From assembly GCA_016285645.1 (NCBI GenBank), contig JAEERC010000069.1, forward strand, positions 1 through 64,000: DNA of 64,000 bases, written 5' to 3'. Under the pieces are notes generated by a model, which had not been told where the DNA came from, searched no databases, and saw only the letters and a list, made by a program, of their open reading frames with translations. The DNA comes from Clostridiaceae bacterium. GTDB lineage: Bacteria; Bacillota; Clostridia; Oscillospirales; Acutalibacteraceae. How positions within the stretch are numbered: position 1 is the first letter of the stretch; each line of letters starts with the position of its first letter. The translations under genes were made by a program, and so were the position numbers. This document shows positions 51,345 through 60,336 of this stretch, in pieces.

Positions 51345-52934
51345 TTATGACATTATATCGAGGGAGCGGGTTTCATCCGGTCTGCCTATCCACATTTCCT
51401 CCCATTTTCTGCCCGTGATATATTCAATTCGTTTTATCTCGTTGTCGGATATTTCGCAGGTGCCCGTCTCCTTCTTCTCCGCTATAATGCGCTTTATCTC
51501 CTCGTGGTCGAATTTGGTCATCTTGTAGCGGTAAATCGAGATTACGCAGAACAGAGCGAGTATGGAGGGAATAACAGCGTAATTGAGGCGCAGACCGAGA
51601 GTTGTGAGCGGCGCCTGTTTGAGCGGGCTTTTGACATTCGGGTCATATTTGAAAATCGATTCAAGCGACTGCCCGACAGCCCAGCCCATAAAACTGCTGA
51701 TTGTTTTGCTGAAAAAGGTTTTGAATGTGGCTATAACGCCCTCTCTGCGCCGCCCGGTTATAAGCTCGTCAACGTCGGTTATGTCGGGCTGTATGTTTTC
51801 GGCTACAAAGCCGGGTCCCGAGAAGCCGATGTTATAGAGTATTGAGGACACGATTATTACGGCGTATTTGATTACTCTCGGCGTGCCGTAGGTCAGGAAT
51901 GAGTTCATCGCTATACCCGCGACCATAAGCGGGCCGAGCACCTTGCCGCAGGCGGTCTTGCCCTTGTATCTTGTAATAAGATAGTTTATCGGCGAGCCGC
52001 TGAACTCGGCAATGCCCGAAATAATATTCATTGAAATAAATATATTGTAGGTGTCCGTGACGCTTACCATAAAGTACTGGTCGGCGTAGCTGCAGAAATA
52101 GCGGCTCATTGAGTAAAACAGTGAGATGATGAAATACTGCCTGAAAGCCCTGCTCGAGAAAACGAGCTTATACTCGCTGAAAAGATATCTGAAATCGATT
52201 TTCTCATTTACCTGGTTTTCGGACGAGGGCTCCTTCGTTTTGAAAAAGCAGAGTATGGGCGACCAGGAGAACCACACCATAAGCACAAGACCCACAAGCA
52301 TATATTTGCCCTTGTCGCCCGCGCCCGGAGTCGGAAGGTCGGTGAGCGCCGTTTTTACGCTGAAGCCGCTGAGAACGAGAGCCGTGAAAACATAGGACGT
52401 TACCTGACCGACGGAGTTGAAGGCGTATTCAACTATTTTATACTGCGTTCTTTCAAAATAGTTCGGCGCCACGGTGGGCAGCATTGCGGTGTGTGGGATA
52501 CTGAGCATCGTCATAAATGTGCAGTACATAAGCGCGGAAAAGAGATACCACAGCCAGGTGGCGGTCATATTGCCGTGCGAGGAAATGCCGAACGATGTCC
52601 ATTTGAAGAGGTAGGAAATCGCGAACGGTATGGCGGCGATGATGAAATAAGGTCTGTGTCTGCCGTACTTTGACCTTGTTCTGTCTGTGAGCATTCCCAT
52701 AACCGGGTCGCTCACAGCGTCCCACAGACCGGCTATGAGAGTAATCTGACCTGCTTTGCCCGTCTTCATCCCCTCAACATAGGCGAGGAACTGCTGATGG
52801 AACTGGCCAAGAGGGTAGCCCGCTCCGCCCAGCGTAATGCTGGCGCAGTTGTAGTTGAGCATCGGGCGCAATACCTCTTTGGTGTTGCCCTCGATACCGA
52901 GAATGTCTTTTACCTTGTTCCCGACTCTGCCCAT
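51345..52934 (-). CDS. GPH-family sugar:cation symporter (MelB-like)
   Basis: A 529-residue major facilitator protein with 12 predicted TM helices. The glycoside-pentoside-hexuronide motif DAVSDPVMGMLTDRTRSKYG near residue 70, followed by RHRPYF, is diagnostic. The N- and C-terminal extensions are short. The family imports disaccharides, glucuronides or oligosaccharides with Na+ or H+. GGAGGGATTAT precedes the ATG. GH130 lies in the same - strand run, so manno-oligosaccharides are a plausible cargo. Confidence 0.88.
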   Translation of the reverse strand: MGRVGNKVKDILGIEGNTKEVLRPMLNYNCASITLGGAGYPLGQFHQQFLAYVEGMKTGKAGQITLIAGLWDAVSDPVMGMLTDRTRSKYGRHRPYFIIAAIPFAISYLFKWTSFGISSHGNMTATWLWYLFSALMYCTFMTMLSIPHTAMLPTVAPNYFERTQYKIVEYAFNSVGQVTSYVFTALVLSGFSVKTALTDLPTPGAGDKGKYMLVGLVLMVWFSWSPILCFFKTKEPSSENQVNEKIDFRYLFSEYKLVFSSRAFRQYFIISLFYSMSRYFCSYADQYFMVSVTDTYNIFISMNIISGIAEFSGSPINYLITRYKGKTACGKVLGPLMVAGIAMNSFLTYGTPRVIKYAVIIVSSILYNIGFSGPGFVAENIQPDITDVDELITGRRREGVIATFKTFFSKTISSFMGWAVGQSLESIFKYDPNVKSPLKQAPLTTLGLRLNYAVIPSILALFCVISIYRYKMTKFDHEEIKRIIAEKKETGTCEISDNEIKRIEYITGRKWEEMWIGRPDETRSLDIMS

Positions 52935-52981
52935 ATAATCCCTCCGGAACTATAAATTCGGTATAAAATAAATATAAAATA

Positions 52982-53010
52982 ATAATAACAAAAAACAGGG
53001 GCAAGGTCAA
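52982..53010 (-). promoter_or_regulatory. Promoter of the - strand sugar transporter/lepA run
   Basis: On the - strand, TTGACC (53010-53005), a 17-base spacer and TATTAT (52987-52982), about 50 bases before the transporter ATG. Confidence 0.6.
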
Positions 53011-53067
53011 GCGTTTTGAGGGTGTAAAAAAATCTCCGAATTCATAAACAATTTACAAATAAAACTA

Positions 53068-53096
53068 TTGACAAACCCGCAAAGCGGGAGTATATT
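53068..53096 (+). promoter_or_regulatory. Promoter of the hrcA-grpE-dnaK-dnaJ operon
   Basis: Perfect TTGACA (53068-53073), a 17-base spacer and TATATT (53091-53096). The spacer contains the inverted repeat CCCGC-AAA-GCGGG (53076-53088). The transcript should start just before the CIRCE element. Confidence 0.85.
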
Positions 53097-53107
53097 AATA
53101 GATGAAA

Positions 53108-53134
53108 TTAGCACTCGCCCTCTATGAGTGCTAA
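53108..53134 (+). promoter_or_regulatory. CIRCE operator (HrcA binding site)
   Basis: TTAGCACTC, nine bases, GAGTGCTAA: an exact CIRCE. A further half-site, TTAGCACTT, follows at 53137-53145. HrcA binds here and represses the chaperone operon until heat or unfolded protein reduces active HrcA. Confidence 0.97.
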
Positions 53135-53183
53135 AATTAGCACTTGACCGATCACAACATTTTAAATGAAAGAAGGTGAGCCT

Positions 53184-54212
53184 GTGACCGATTTAAGCGA
53201 ACGCAAAAAACTCATACTCGCAGCCGTTGTTGAACATTACATCAAAACAGGCGAGCCGATCGGTTCGAAGGAACTGATAAGCAAAACGGGTATGCAGGTG
53301 TCATCCGCCACCGTGCGAAACGAAATGAGCGATTTATCTTCTCAGGGCTATCTCGTTCAGCCGCACACCTCGGCGGGCAGAATACCCTCCGACAAGGGCT
53401 ACCGCTACTATGTTGACCACCTTATGAAAGCCCGCGGCGTTGACGATGTCAGCCGCCGTATGATTGAAGCGGGAATCGCTTCCGCGGCGGGGGACCCCGA
53501 AATGCTCATTGAGCACGCGAGAAGCGTTCTGGCGGAACTTACCCACTGCGCGGCGCTTTCAACCACGCCCGGCGGAGAGTGCACGGTAATCCGCAGAATT
53601 GAGCTTGTTCCCATCGGGGCGCGCACGGCAATGCTTGTGCTGCTGACCTCAAACGGAATACTAAAAAGCCGACTCTGCCGTCTCGATGTTCCGCTTGACA
53701 CAAAGGTATGCGAAACATTTTACAACATCACCGAATCGGCGATTGTGGGCAAGCAGGCGAGTGAGATAAGCGTTGCCTCAATGCAGACCATAGCCGCTTC
53801 CCTCGGCTCGGACGCCCTTGTGCTGTTCCCGATGCTCGCGTCTGTAAGCGATCTCGCGCAGAGCACGGCGCAGACCCAGATTATGATTGAGGGCAGGTCA
53901 AATCTTTTAACCAGCGGCGAATACGGCGACAGGGCGCTCGAACTTATGAACTTCCTGAGCAAGGAGGAGCCGCTCAACAGAATAATCACCAATTCCAAAA
54001 AGGATGTTTCAATCACAATCGGCGAGGAAAACATCTACCGCCAGCTCGAAAACTCGAGCGTTATACTCGCGAAGTACAATGTCAGGGGGCAGGACGCCGG
54101 CTCCATAGGGCTTATAGGACCCATGCGCATTGACTACGAAACGATTATTCCCTCCGTCCGTTTCCTGACGGACCTTGTGGGGCGGCTGATTGAACAGGCG
54201 CTTGAGGAATAG
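53184..54212 (+). CDS. hrcA: Heat-inducible transcription repressor HrcA
   Basis: A 342-residue repressor. The N-terminal winged helix begins SERKKLILAAVVEHYIKTGE and contains GSKELISKTGMQVSSATVRN then EMSDLSSQGYLVQPHTSAGR, all strongly conserved. The C-terminal GAF-like domain ends GSIGLIGPMRIDYETIIPSV. GTG at 53184 with AAGGTGAG upstream is the start; an ATG at 53166 is six codons earlier. It represses its own operon through the CIRCE element. Confidence 0.96.
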   Translation: MTDLSERKKLILAAVVEHYIKTGEPIGSKELISKTGMQVSSATVRNEMSDLSSQGYLVQPHTSAGRIPSDKGYRYYVDHLMKARGVDDVSRRMIEAGIASAAGDPEMLIEHARSVLAELTHCAALSTTPGGECTVIRRIELVPIGARTAMLVLLTSNGILKSRLCRLDVPLDTKVCETFYNITESAIVGKQASEISVASMQTIAASLGSDALVLFPMLASVSDLAQSTAQTQIMIEGRSNLLTSGEYGDRALELMNFLSKEEPLNRIITNSKKDVSITIGEENIYRQLENSSVILAKYNVRGQDAGSIGLIGPMRIDYETIIPSVRFLTDLVGRLIEQALEE

Positions 54213-54224
54213 AAAGGATAAAAG

Positions 54225-54794
54225 ATGAGTGAAGAAAAGATAAATCCCGAAGAAAACGAAGCGGCAGCCGAAGAAAAAACCGAAGTTCAGGCTGAAGAAA
54301 AACAGGCGAAAAAAGCCGACAAAAAAGCAAAAGGCAAAAAAGAAAACGAAGACCCGAAACTGCAGGAAATCAGTAAGCAGCTCGACGAGCAGAAGGATCT
54401 CTATTTAAGACTCCGCGCGGAATACGACAATTTCCGCAAACGCTCACAGAAGGAAAAAGAGGATGTCTATACAACCTCGCGGGCGGAGGTAATCAAAAAC
54501 ATCATTCCCGTGCTTGACAATTTCGAGCGCGCGGCGGGCAATGACAACGCCTCGTTTGAGGATTACAAAAAGGGCGTTGAAATGATTTACTCGCAGTTTC
54601 TCGAAATCCTCGAAAAAACCGGAGTGGAAACATTCGGCGAACCGGGCGACCCGTTTGACCCGAATATGCACAACGCCGTTATGCACATCGAAAGCGATGA
54701 GTTCGGCGAAAACACGGTGGCTCAGGTTTTCCAGAAGGGCTACAAAATCGGCAGCACGGTAATAAGATTCGCAACCGTACAGGTCGCAAATTAA
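54225..54794 (+). CDS. grpE: Nucleotide exchange factor GrpE
   Basis: A 189-residue GrpE: acidic and Lys/Glu-rich N-terminus (1-50), coiled-coil region (about 55-105) with LRAEYDNFRKRSQKEKEDVY, and the C-terminal beta domain ending NTVAQVFQKGYKIGSTVIRF. It releases ADP from DnaK. It lies 12 bases after hrcA in the CIRCE-controlled operon. Confidence 0.96.
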   Translation: MSEEKINPEENEAAAEEKTEVQAEEKQAKKADKKAKGKKENEDPKLQEISKQLDEQKDLYLRLRAEYDNFRKRSQKEKEDVYTTSRAEVIKNIIPVLDNFERAAGNDNASFEDYKKGVEMIYSQFLEILEKTGVETFGEPGDPFDPNMHNAVMHIESDEFGENTVAQVFQKGYKIGSTVIRFATVQVAN

Positions 54795-54835
54795 ATAAGT
54801 AAATAAAATCTTTTACAGATCAGGAGGAATATATT

Positions 54836-56683
54836 ATGTCAAAAGTTATAGGCATCGATTTGGGAACCACAAACTCATGTGTGGCGGTTATTGAGGGCGG
54901 CGAGCCCGTAGTTATCGCGAACGCCGAGGGCGCCAGAACAACACCTTCCGTTGTTGCGTTCGGCAAAACAGGCGAAAGAATGGTGGGTCAGGTCGCGAAG
55001 CGCCAGGCAATCACCAACCCCGACAGAACGGTTTCGTCCATCAAAAGGCAGATGGGCTCCGATTACAAAGTCACAATCGACGACAAAAAATACACCCCGC
55101 AGGAAATCTCCGCGATGATTCTTCAGAAACTCAAAACCGACGCGGAAGCGTATCTCGGCGAAAAGGTCACCGAAGCGGTCATCACCGTTCCCGCCTACTT
55201 CACCGACTCGCAGCGCCAGGCGACCAAGGACGCGGGCAAAATCGCGGGTCTCGATGTAAAGAGAATCATCAACGAGCCCACAGCCGCGGCTCTCGCCTAC
55301 GGCATCGACAAGGAAAACGACCAGAAGATTATGGTTTACGACCTCGGCGGCGGCACCTTCGATGTTTCGATTATCGAAATGGGCGACGGCGTTCAGGAGG
55401 TTCTCGCCACAGCCGGCAACAACCGTCTCGGCGGCGACGACTTCGACCAGAGAATAATCAACTGGATGGCCGACTCCTTCAAGGCGGAGCAGGGCATTGA
55501 CCTGCGCGGAGACAAAATGGCTATGCAGAGACTCAAGGAAGAGGCGGAGAAAGCGAAGATTGAGCTCTCGGGCGTAACAAGCGCCAACATCAACCTTCCC
55601 TTCATCACAGCGGACGCGAACGGCCCCAAGCACCTTGAAATGACTCTTACAAGGGCAAAGTTCAACGAACTTACAGCCGACCTTGTTGAGGCGACAATGG
55701 GCCCCGTACGCCAGGCGATGTCAGACTCCGGTCTCTCGGTTTCACAGATAAACAAAGTGCTTATGGTCGGCGGTTCCTCAAGAATCCCCGCCGTTCAGGA
55801 AGCGGTCAAGAAGTTCACGGGTTCCGAACCCTTCAAGGGCATCAACCCCGATGAGTGTGTAGCGGTCGGCGCAGCCCTTCAGGCGGGCGTTCTCGGCGGC
55901 GAGGTTCAGGGTCTTCTGCTTCTCGATGTCACTCCGCTTTCACTCGGCATTGAGACTCTCGGCGGCGTGAGCACAAAGATTATTGAGCGCAACACCACCA
56001 TCCCCGTAAAGAAGAGCCAGATATTCTCAACAGCGGCGGACAACCAGCCCTCGGTTGAGGTTCACGTTCTTCAGGGCGAAAGAGAATTCGCGAAGGATAA
56101 CAAGACCCTCGGCGTGTTCCACCTCGACGGCATTCTTCCCGCGCGCAGAGGCGTTCCGCAGATTGAGGTAACCTTCGATATAGACGCAAACGGCATTGTT
56201 CACGTGTCGGCCAAGGATCTCGGCACAAACAAGGAGCAGTCAATCTCCATCACCGCTTCAAGCAATATGAGCAAAGAGGATATCGACAAGGCGGTAGCCG
56301 ACGCCGAACGCTTCGCTCAGGAGGACAAAGCCCGTCTTGACGAGCAGAACACCCGCAATGAGGCGGATCAGATGGTTTACCAGTGCGAGCGCCTTATGAG
56401 CGAAAACGGCGACAAGTTTGACGAGGCGGACAAGTCCTCGGTAAACGAAAAAGTCGAAGCTCTCAAGGAAGCTCTCAAGGGTCAGGATATCAACCTTATT
56501 AAGAGCCGCAAGGACGAGCTCACTCAGAAATTCTATGAAATTTCCGAGAAACTCTATAAAGCAAACGCGCCTCAGGGCGATCCGAACGCCGCGGGCTTTG
56601 ACCCGAACGCCGCGGGCTACGGCCCCGGTCCCGACCAGGGCTATACGGACGCGAGCTACACCGATGTTCCGCCCGAGGGCTGA
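54836..56683 (+). CDS. dnaK: Chaperone protein DnaK (Hsp70)
   Basis: A 615-residue Hsp70. Signatures: [20 protein letters not shown] at the N-terminus, [20 protein letters not shown] near residue 168, [20 protein letters not shown] near 305, and the substrate-binding domain starting [19 protein letters not shown] near 362. The C-terminal tail is Gly/Pro/Asn-rich. AGGAGG precedes the ATG. A 12-bp perfect hairpin lies between it and dnaJ. Confidence 0.98.
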   Translation: MSKVIGIDLGTTNSCVAVIEGGEPVVIANAEGARTTPSVVAFGKTGERMVGQVAKRQAITNPDRTVSSIKRQMGSDYKVTIDDKKYTPQEISAMILQKLKTDAEAYLGEKVTEAVITVPAYFTDSQRQATKDAGKIAGLDVKRIINEPTAAALAYGIDKENDQKIMVYDLGGGTFDVSIIEMGDGVQEVLATAGNNRLGGDDFDQRIINWMADSFKAEQGIDLRGDKMAMQRLKEEAEKAKIELSGVTSANINLPFITADANGPKHLEMTLTRAKFNELTADLVEATMGPVRQAMSDSGLSVSQINKVLMVGGSSRIPAVQEAVKKFTGSEPFKGINPDECVAVGAALQAGVLGGEVQGLLLLDVTPLSLGIETLGGVSTKIIERNTTIPVKKSQIFSTAADNQPSVEVHVLQGEREFAKDNKTLGVFHLDGILPARRGVPQIEVTFDIDANGIVHVSAKDLGTNKEQSISITASSNMSKEDIDKAVADAERFAQEDKARLDEQNTRNEADQMVYQCERLMSENGDKFDEADKSSVNEKVEALKEALKGQDINLIKSRKDELTQKFYEISEKLYKANAPQGDPNAAGFDPNAAGYGPGPDQGYTDASYTDVPPEG

Positions 56684-56703
56684 TAAAGTAAAATCATACT
56701 GTT

Positions 56704-56733
56704 GTATAACCGCTGGTAAAACAGCGGTTATAC
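56704..56733 (+). other. Perfect hairpin in the dnaK-dnaJ gap
   Basis: GTATAACCGCTG / CAGCGGTTATAC, 12 bp with loop GTAAAA. No T run follows, so it is not a standard terminator; it could protect or mark a processed mRNA end. The dnaJ ribosome site AAAAGGAG starts about 10 bases later. Confidence 0.75.
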
Positions 56734-56754
56734 GGGTATAAAAAGGAGCCGCAA

Positions 56755-57909
56755 ATGGCAGATAACAAGAGAGATTACTACGAAGTGCTCGGCGTTCAGA
56801 AGGGCGCTTCGGACGATGAAATAAAAAAAGCATACAGGCAGACCGCGAAGAAATATCACCCCGATTTAAACCCCGGCGACGCCGAGGCGGAGCAGAAATT
56901 CAAAGAGGCGAACGAGGCGTATGAAGTGCTCTCCGACAAGGAGAAGCGCGCGAGATACGACCAGTACGGTCACGCGGGCGTGGACCCGAATTTCGGCGCG
57001 GGCGGTTTCGGCGGCGAGGGCTTTGACTTTGACCTCGGCGACCTGTTCGGCAGTTTCTTCGGCGGCGGTTTCGGCGGCTTCGGTCAGAGGCAGTCAAACC
57101 CCAACGCGCCCAGACGCGGTGAGGACAATCAGGCGAGAGTCACCGTCTCCTTTGAGGAGGCGGCAAAGGGCTGCAGGCGTGATGTTGAGGTTCAGAAAAT
57201 CGAAACCTGCCCCGAATGCGGCGGCTCGGGAGCGCAGAGCGGCACAACCGCGTCAACCTGCCCGGACTGTAACGGCAGGGGTCAGGTCAATGTTCAGCAG
57301 CGCACGCCCTTCGGAGTGATACAGACCTCGAAAACCTGCTCAAAGTGCAACGGCAGAGGCAAGTTCATTGAGCATCCCTGCCAGAAATGCCGCGGCACCG
57401 GAAGAATCAGGCACGCCGTGAAGGTCAGCGTGAACATTCCCGCGGGTATTGACGACCGTCAGGTGTTCACCGTACCGGGAGCGGGCAACGCGGGCATCAA
57501 CGGCGGACCGAGCGGAGACCTCAAGGTAGCCGTTTATGTGCGCCCTCATCCGTTCTTTGAGCGCGACGGCTACAATGTATGGTATGACCTTAAAGTGTCA
57601 TTCACACAGGCGGCTCTCGGCGACACAATCCAGATTCCCACGCTTGACGGCGATGTCAAATTCGACCTGCCCGCGGGCACACAGCCCGGCAAAATCTTCA
57701 GTATGAAGAGCAAGGGCATTCAATCCGTAAACGGCAGGGGCAAGGGCGACCAGCTTGTAAGAATCGTTGTTGAAATTCCCAAGTCACTGACGGAGCACGA
57801 AAAACAGCTTCTCACCGAACTTGAGAAGGATCTGAATGTTAAACGCGGCGCACCCGTCGGCTCGGGCAAAAAGAGCAACCTGCGCGACAAATTTGAAAAA
57901 CGGAAATAA
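56755..57909 (+). CDS. dnaJ: Chaperone protein DnaJ (Hsp40)
   Basis: A 384-residue type I DnaJ. The J-domain has [20 protein letters not shown] and the HPD motif in KKYHPDLN near residue 34. A Gly/Phe-rich linker (about 75-115) leads to four zinc repeats, [24 protein letters not shown] and CQKCRGTG, between 150 and 215. It stimulates DnaK ATPase. It begins 72 bases after dnaK. Confidence 0.98.
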   Translation: MADNKRDYYEVLGVQKGASDDEIKKAYRQTAKKYHPDLNPGDAEAEQKFKEANEAYEVLSDKEKRARYDQYGHAGVDPNFGAGGFGGEGFDFDLGDLFGSFFGGGFGGFGQRQSNPNAPRRGEDNQARVTVSFEEAAKGCRRDVEVQKIETCPECGGSGAQSGTTASTCPDCNGRGQVNVQQRTPFGVIQTSKTCSKCNGRGKFIEHPCQKCRGTGRIRHAVKVSVNIPAGIDDRQVFTVPGAGNAGINGGPSGDLKVAVYVRPHPFFERDGYNVWYDLKVSFTQAALGDTIQIPTLDGDVKFDLPAGTQPGKIFSMKSKGIQSVNGRGKGDQLVRIVVEIPKSLTEHEKQLLTELEKDLNVKRGAPVGSGKKSNLRDKFEKRK

Positions 57910-57912
57910 CAG

Positions 57913-58566
57913 ATGAGTAACAAGAAATATACAACAGCCGTGTTCGACCTCGACGGCACACTGCTTGACACGCTCGAAGACCTCACGGCGAGCATAAACT
58001 ATATGCTTTCATTAAACGGCTTCCCTCTGAGAACCTTAGGCGAAATAAGAACCTTTGTGGGCAACGGTATGGCGAAACTTGTTGAAAGAAGTCTGCCCGA
58101 AAACGCGGATATGAATAATTTCGGGGCTTATTCAAAGCAGTTTACACAGCATTACGGCAAAAACTTAAAAAACAAAACTCACGCCTATGACGGTGTTCTT
58201 GATGTTCTTGCCGCTCTCAAAGAAAAGGGAATAAAAACCGCCGTTGTTTCCAACAAGATGGACGAGCAGACCAAACCGCTTTGCAGGGAATTCTTCGGCA
58301 GCACGGTGGATTACGCCGTGGGTCAGAAGGAGGGCATAGAAAAAAAGCCCGCTCCCGACAGCGTGTTTGACGCGCTCAGAACACTCGGAAGCGGAAAGGA
58401 AGAGTCCGTTTATATCGGCGATTCCGATGTTGATTTTATGACAGCGAAAAACTCGGGGCTTGATTTTATCGGAGTTTCCTGGGGCTTCAAGGGGCGTGAG
58501 TTCCTCGAAGCGCTCGGCGCAAAGACGGTAATTGATTCACCGCAAGAATTAATTGAATATTTTTAA
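57913..58566 (+). CDS. gph: HAD-family phosphatase (phosphoglycolate phosphatase-like)
   Basis: A 217-residue HAD hydrolase. Motif I FDLDGTLLDTLED at residues 11-23, motif II VVSNK near 112, motif III lysine in EKKPAPDSVFDAL near 140 and motif IV YIGDSDVDFMTA near 165. Cap type and length fit the Gph/PGP group. It starts three bases after dnaJ, so it shares heat-shock control here, an unusual companion. The true substrate is not certain. Confidence 0.85.
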   Translation: MSNKKYTTAVFDLDGTLLDTLEDLTASINYMLSLNGFPLRTLGEIRTFVGNGMAKLVERSLPENADMNNFGAYSKQFTQHYGKNLKNKTHAYDGVLDVLAALKEKGIKTAVVSNKMDEQTKPLCREFFGSTVDYAVGQKEGIEKKPAPDSVFDALRTLGSGKEESVYIGDSDVDFMTAKNSGLDFIGVSWGFKGREFLEALGAKTVIDSPQELIEYF

Positions 58567-58574
58567 AGAGAAAA

Positions 58575-58610
58575 CCCTCTGCGGCATTCAGACCGCAGAG
58601 GGCATTTTTT
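58575..58610. terminator. Terminator after the chaperone operon (convergent site)
   Basis: Perfect 10-bp stem CCCTCTGCGG / CCGCAGAGGG, 8-base loop, then CATTTTTT. It also lies at the end of the - strand metallophosphoesterase gene and may serve both. Confidence 0.88.
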
Positions 58611-60324
58611 ATGAAACAAATATTTTTACAAACAGTTTAATGAAATCCGTAAAGAACGACGCGATTTTCATAATAACCGAAAGGAAGCTGCCCGAAATGC
58701 TGCTTATGTTTGAACGGGCGGAATCCGCGCCGTAACCGGGAATTGAGCCGTTGTTGTCGTCAACATCGTCATCGTTCGTGAAATCGACAATAATCGGGGT
58801 CGCTATGCCGAGAAGAACATATTCCCCGACAGTCACGGGACCCGCGACAGAGGTTATGTTTTTGGTTACACTCTGACAGAGTCCGTCCGAGAAATCGATA
58901 TTTTCAAGCAGAGCGTTTAAGTCCTTTAAAAATACCTCGTCGTTGACGGTTGACAGAACCTTCAGAAGAATATAATCGACAATTTTCAATAACAGCGTGA
59001 CCTCGGTTGAATCAAGCGGAAAATGCTCGCTGCCCTTATAGTGCCACCCCACAAGTTCGGTGGCGAGATCCCACGCGTTTTCATATCCGCTGTCAGGAAG
59101 ATCGACATTGTATTTCTTCGCCTGTTCCTGCAGCCCGCCATCGCCGTAGAGGGGAGCGGCGAGAATATCCGTAAGACCTCCCACGGCCGTGTTTACAAGG
59201 TTGTAAAACGCCTCGCCCTCGTCAATGCCGATTTTTTCCATTGTAAGACTCAGCGAAAGCCTGTATTGAATGCCCGCCTTGAAGAACTGCCTTGCGTATT
59301 CGCCGAAGTTTTCACTCATCAGTTCAACGAGCTCGTCGGGGTAGCCCGCAACGGTTGCGGTGAGGGCTTCGGTGTCAATACTTTCTATATTCCTTGTTTC
59401 ATAGTCAACGCTCTCATCGCTGAAACTGAAAACCCTGTAAGCGACGGGATACATCGTGAGCGAGGTTGTGGTGAAATCATATATTTTATTGCCCGCGGCG
59501 CTCGTGAATGAGGTCGCGTCGTTGCAGTGCTCGTGACCCGTAAGAACGATTTTTATGCCGCTGTCGGCGAAAAGTTCAGCCGTGGTGTAGTGGAATCTTA
59601 TAATAAAATCGTGGCTTAAAACTCTCTGCACGGGCAGGTGGTCGAGAATGTTGTGGTGCATCATAAGCACGGGGTATTTGCCGTCCGCCTTCGCCTTTTT
59701 CGCGCTGTCGAGAACCCATTGAATTTTCCGGAGCGTCATTCCGTCCTCGGTGGATTTTGTTTCGCTGCAGGAATCGAGGGCTATAAGGCGGTATTTCGAG
59801 TTGAGGTCGGCGGTGTAGGAGCAGGTGCCCTCAAGGGTGTCGAGCGCCTCGTCATAGCCGAAATCGTGATAAATGCGCCTGAAATCGTCAAAACTCGTGT
59901 CGCCCTCGTTGAGGGAGGCGTCGTGGTTGCCGTTTATAACATAGACGGGCTTGCCGCTCTCCTCCTCGAACGCCTTTAACTTTTCGGCTACATTTTCATG
60001 CTCCTCAACAATAACTTTGCCGTTGTCGGCGAGATCGCCGGGGATGAGAACAAACTGAATGCCGTCATCCTCCGCGCATTCTTTAAGGAACTCGTCAATT
60101 ATAAATCCGCTCTCGTTTTCGAGAGCCGCGCGTCTGTTGACAAACCAATAGTCCGAATCGCCGAGCAGCTCCTCGTTTGTAACGGTCAGCTCCTCCTCGG
60201 GAAGGTTGTAGTGAAGGTCGGAGGCGACCGCGAAGCGCAAAGGCCCGTCCGCGGCGGCGGAACCGATAATGACAGCGCCCGCCGTAAGTGTGAAAACAAG
60301 AATAAGACTTATAAGCTTTTTCAT
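58609..60324 (-). CDS. Secreted calcineurin-like metallophosphoesterase with amphipathic C-terminal tail
   Basis: A 571-residue exported protein. Signal peptide about residues 1-24 (LISLILVFTLTAGAVIIGSA). Metal-site motifs: DLHYN near 37, PGDLADNG near 95, NGNHDASLN near 135, MHHNILDH near 222 and TGHEHCND near 261. Residues 300-535 have no family that I recognise. A short Asp-rich linker leads to a C-terminal segment of alternating hydrophobic residues, FLSVIMKIASFFTDFIKLFV then KIFVS, similar in style to the tail of the first gene of the window. It is the last gene of the - strand yhaM-prmA run, 12 bases after prmA. Substrate unknown. Confidence 0.85.
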   Translation of the reverse strand: MKKLISLILVFTLTAGAVIIGSAAADGPLRFAVASDLHYNLPEEELTVTNEELLGDSDYWFVNRRAALENESGFIIDEFLKECAEDDGIQFVLIPGDLADNGKVIVEEHENVAEKLKAFEEESGKPVYVINGNHDASLNEGDTSFDDFRRIYHDFGYDEALDTLEGTCSYTADLNSKYRLIALDSCSETKSTEDGMTLRKIQWVLDSAKKAKADGKYPVLMMHHNILDHLPVQRVLSHDFIIRFHYTTAELFADSGIKIVLTGHEHCNDATSFTSAAGNKIYDFTTTSLTMYPVAYRVFSFSDESVDYETRNIESIDTEALTATVAGYPDELVELMSENFGEYARQFFKAGIQYRLSLSLTMEKIGIDEGEAFYNLVNTAVGGLTDILAAPLYGDGGLQEQAKKYNVDLPDSGYENAWDLATELVGWHYKGSEHFPLDSTEVTLLLKIVDYILLKVLSTVNDEVFLKDLNALLENIDFSDGLCQSVTKNITSVAGPVTVGEYVLLGIATPIIVDFTNDDDVDDNNGSIPGYGADSARSNISSISGSFLSVIMKIASFFTDFIKLFVKIFVS

Positions 60325-60336
60325 ACTCTTTCTCCT

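Noticed and set aside
54875-55633. A 252-residue open frame on the - strand opposite dnaK
   Set aside because: dnaK is unambiguous; long antisense frames opposite dnaK are a common codon-bias artefact.
56704-56733. An intrinsic terminator between dnaK and dnaJ
   Set aside because: The stem is perfect, but no T run follows, and dnaJ clearly belongs to the operon.
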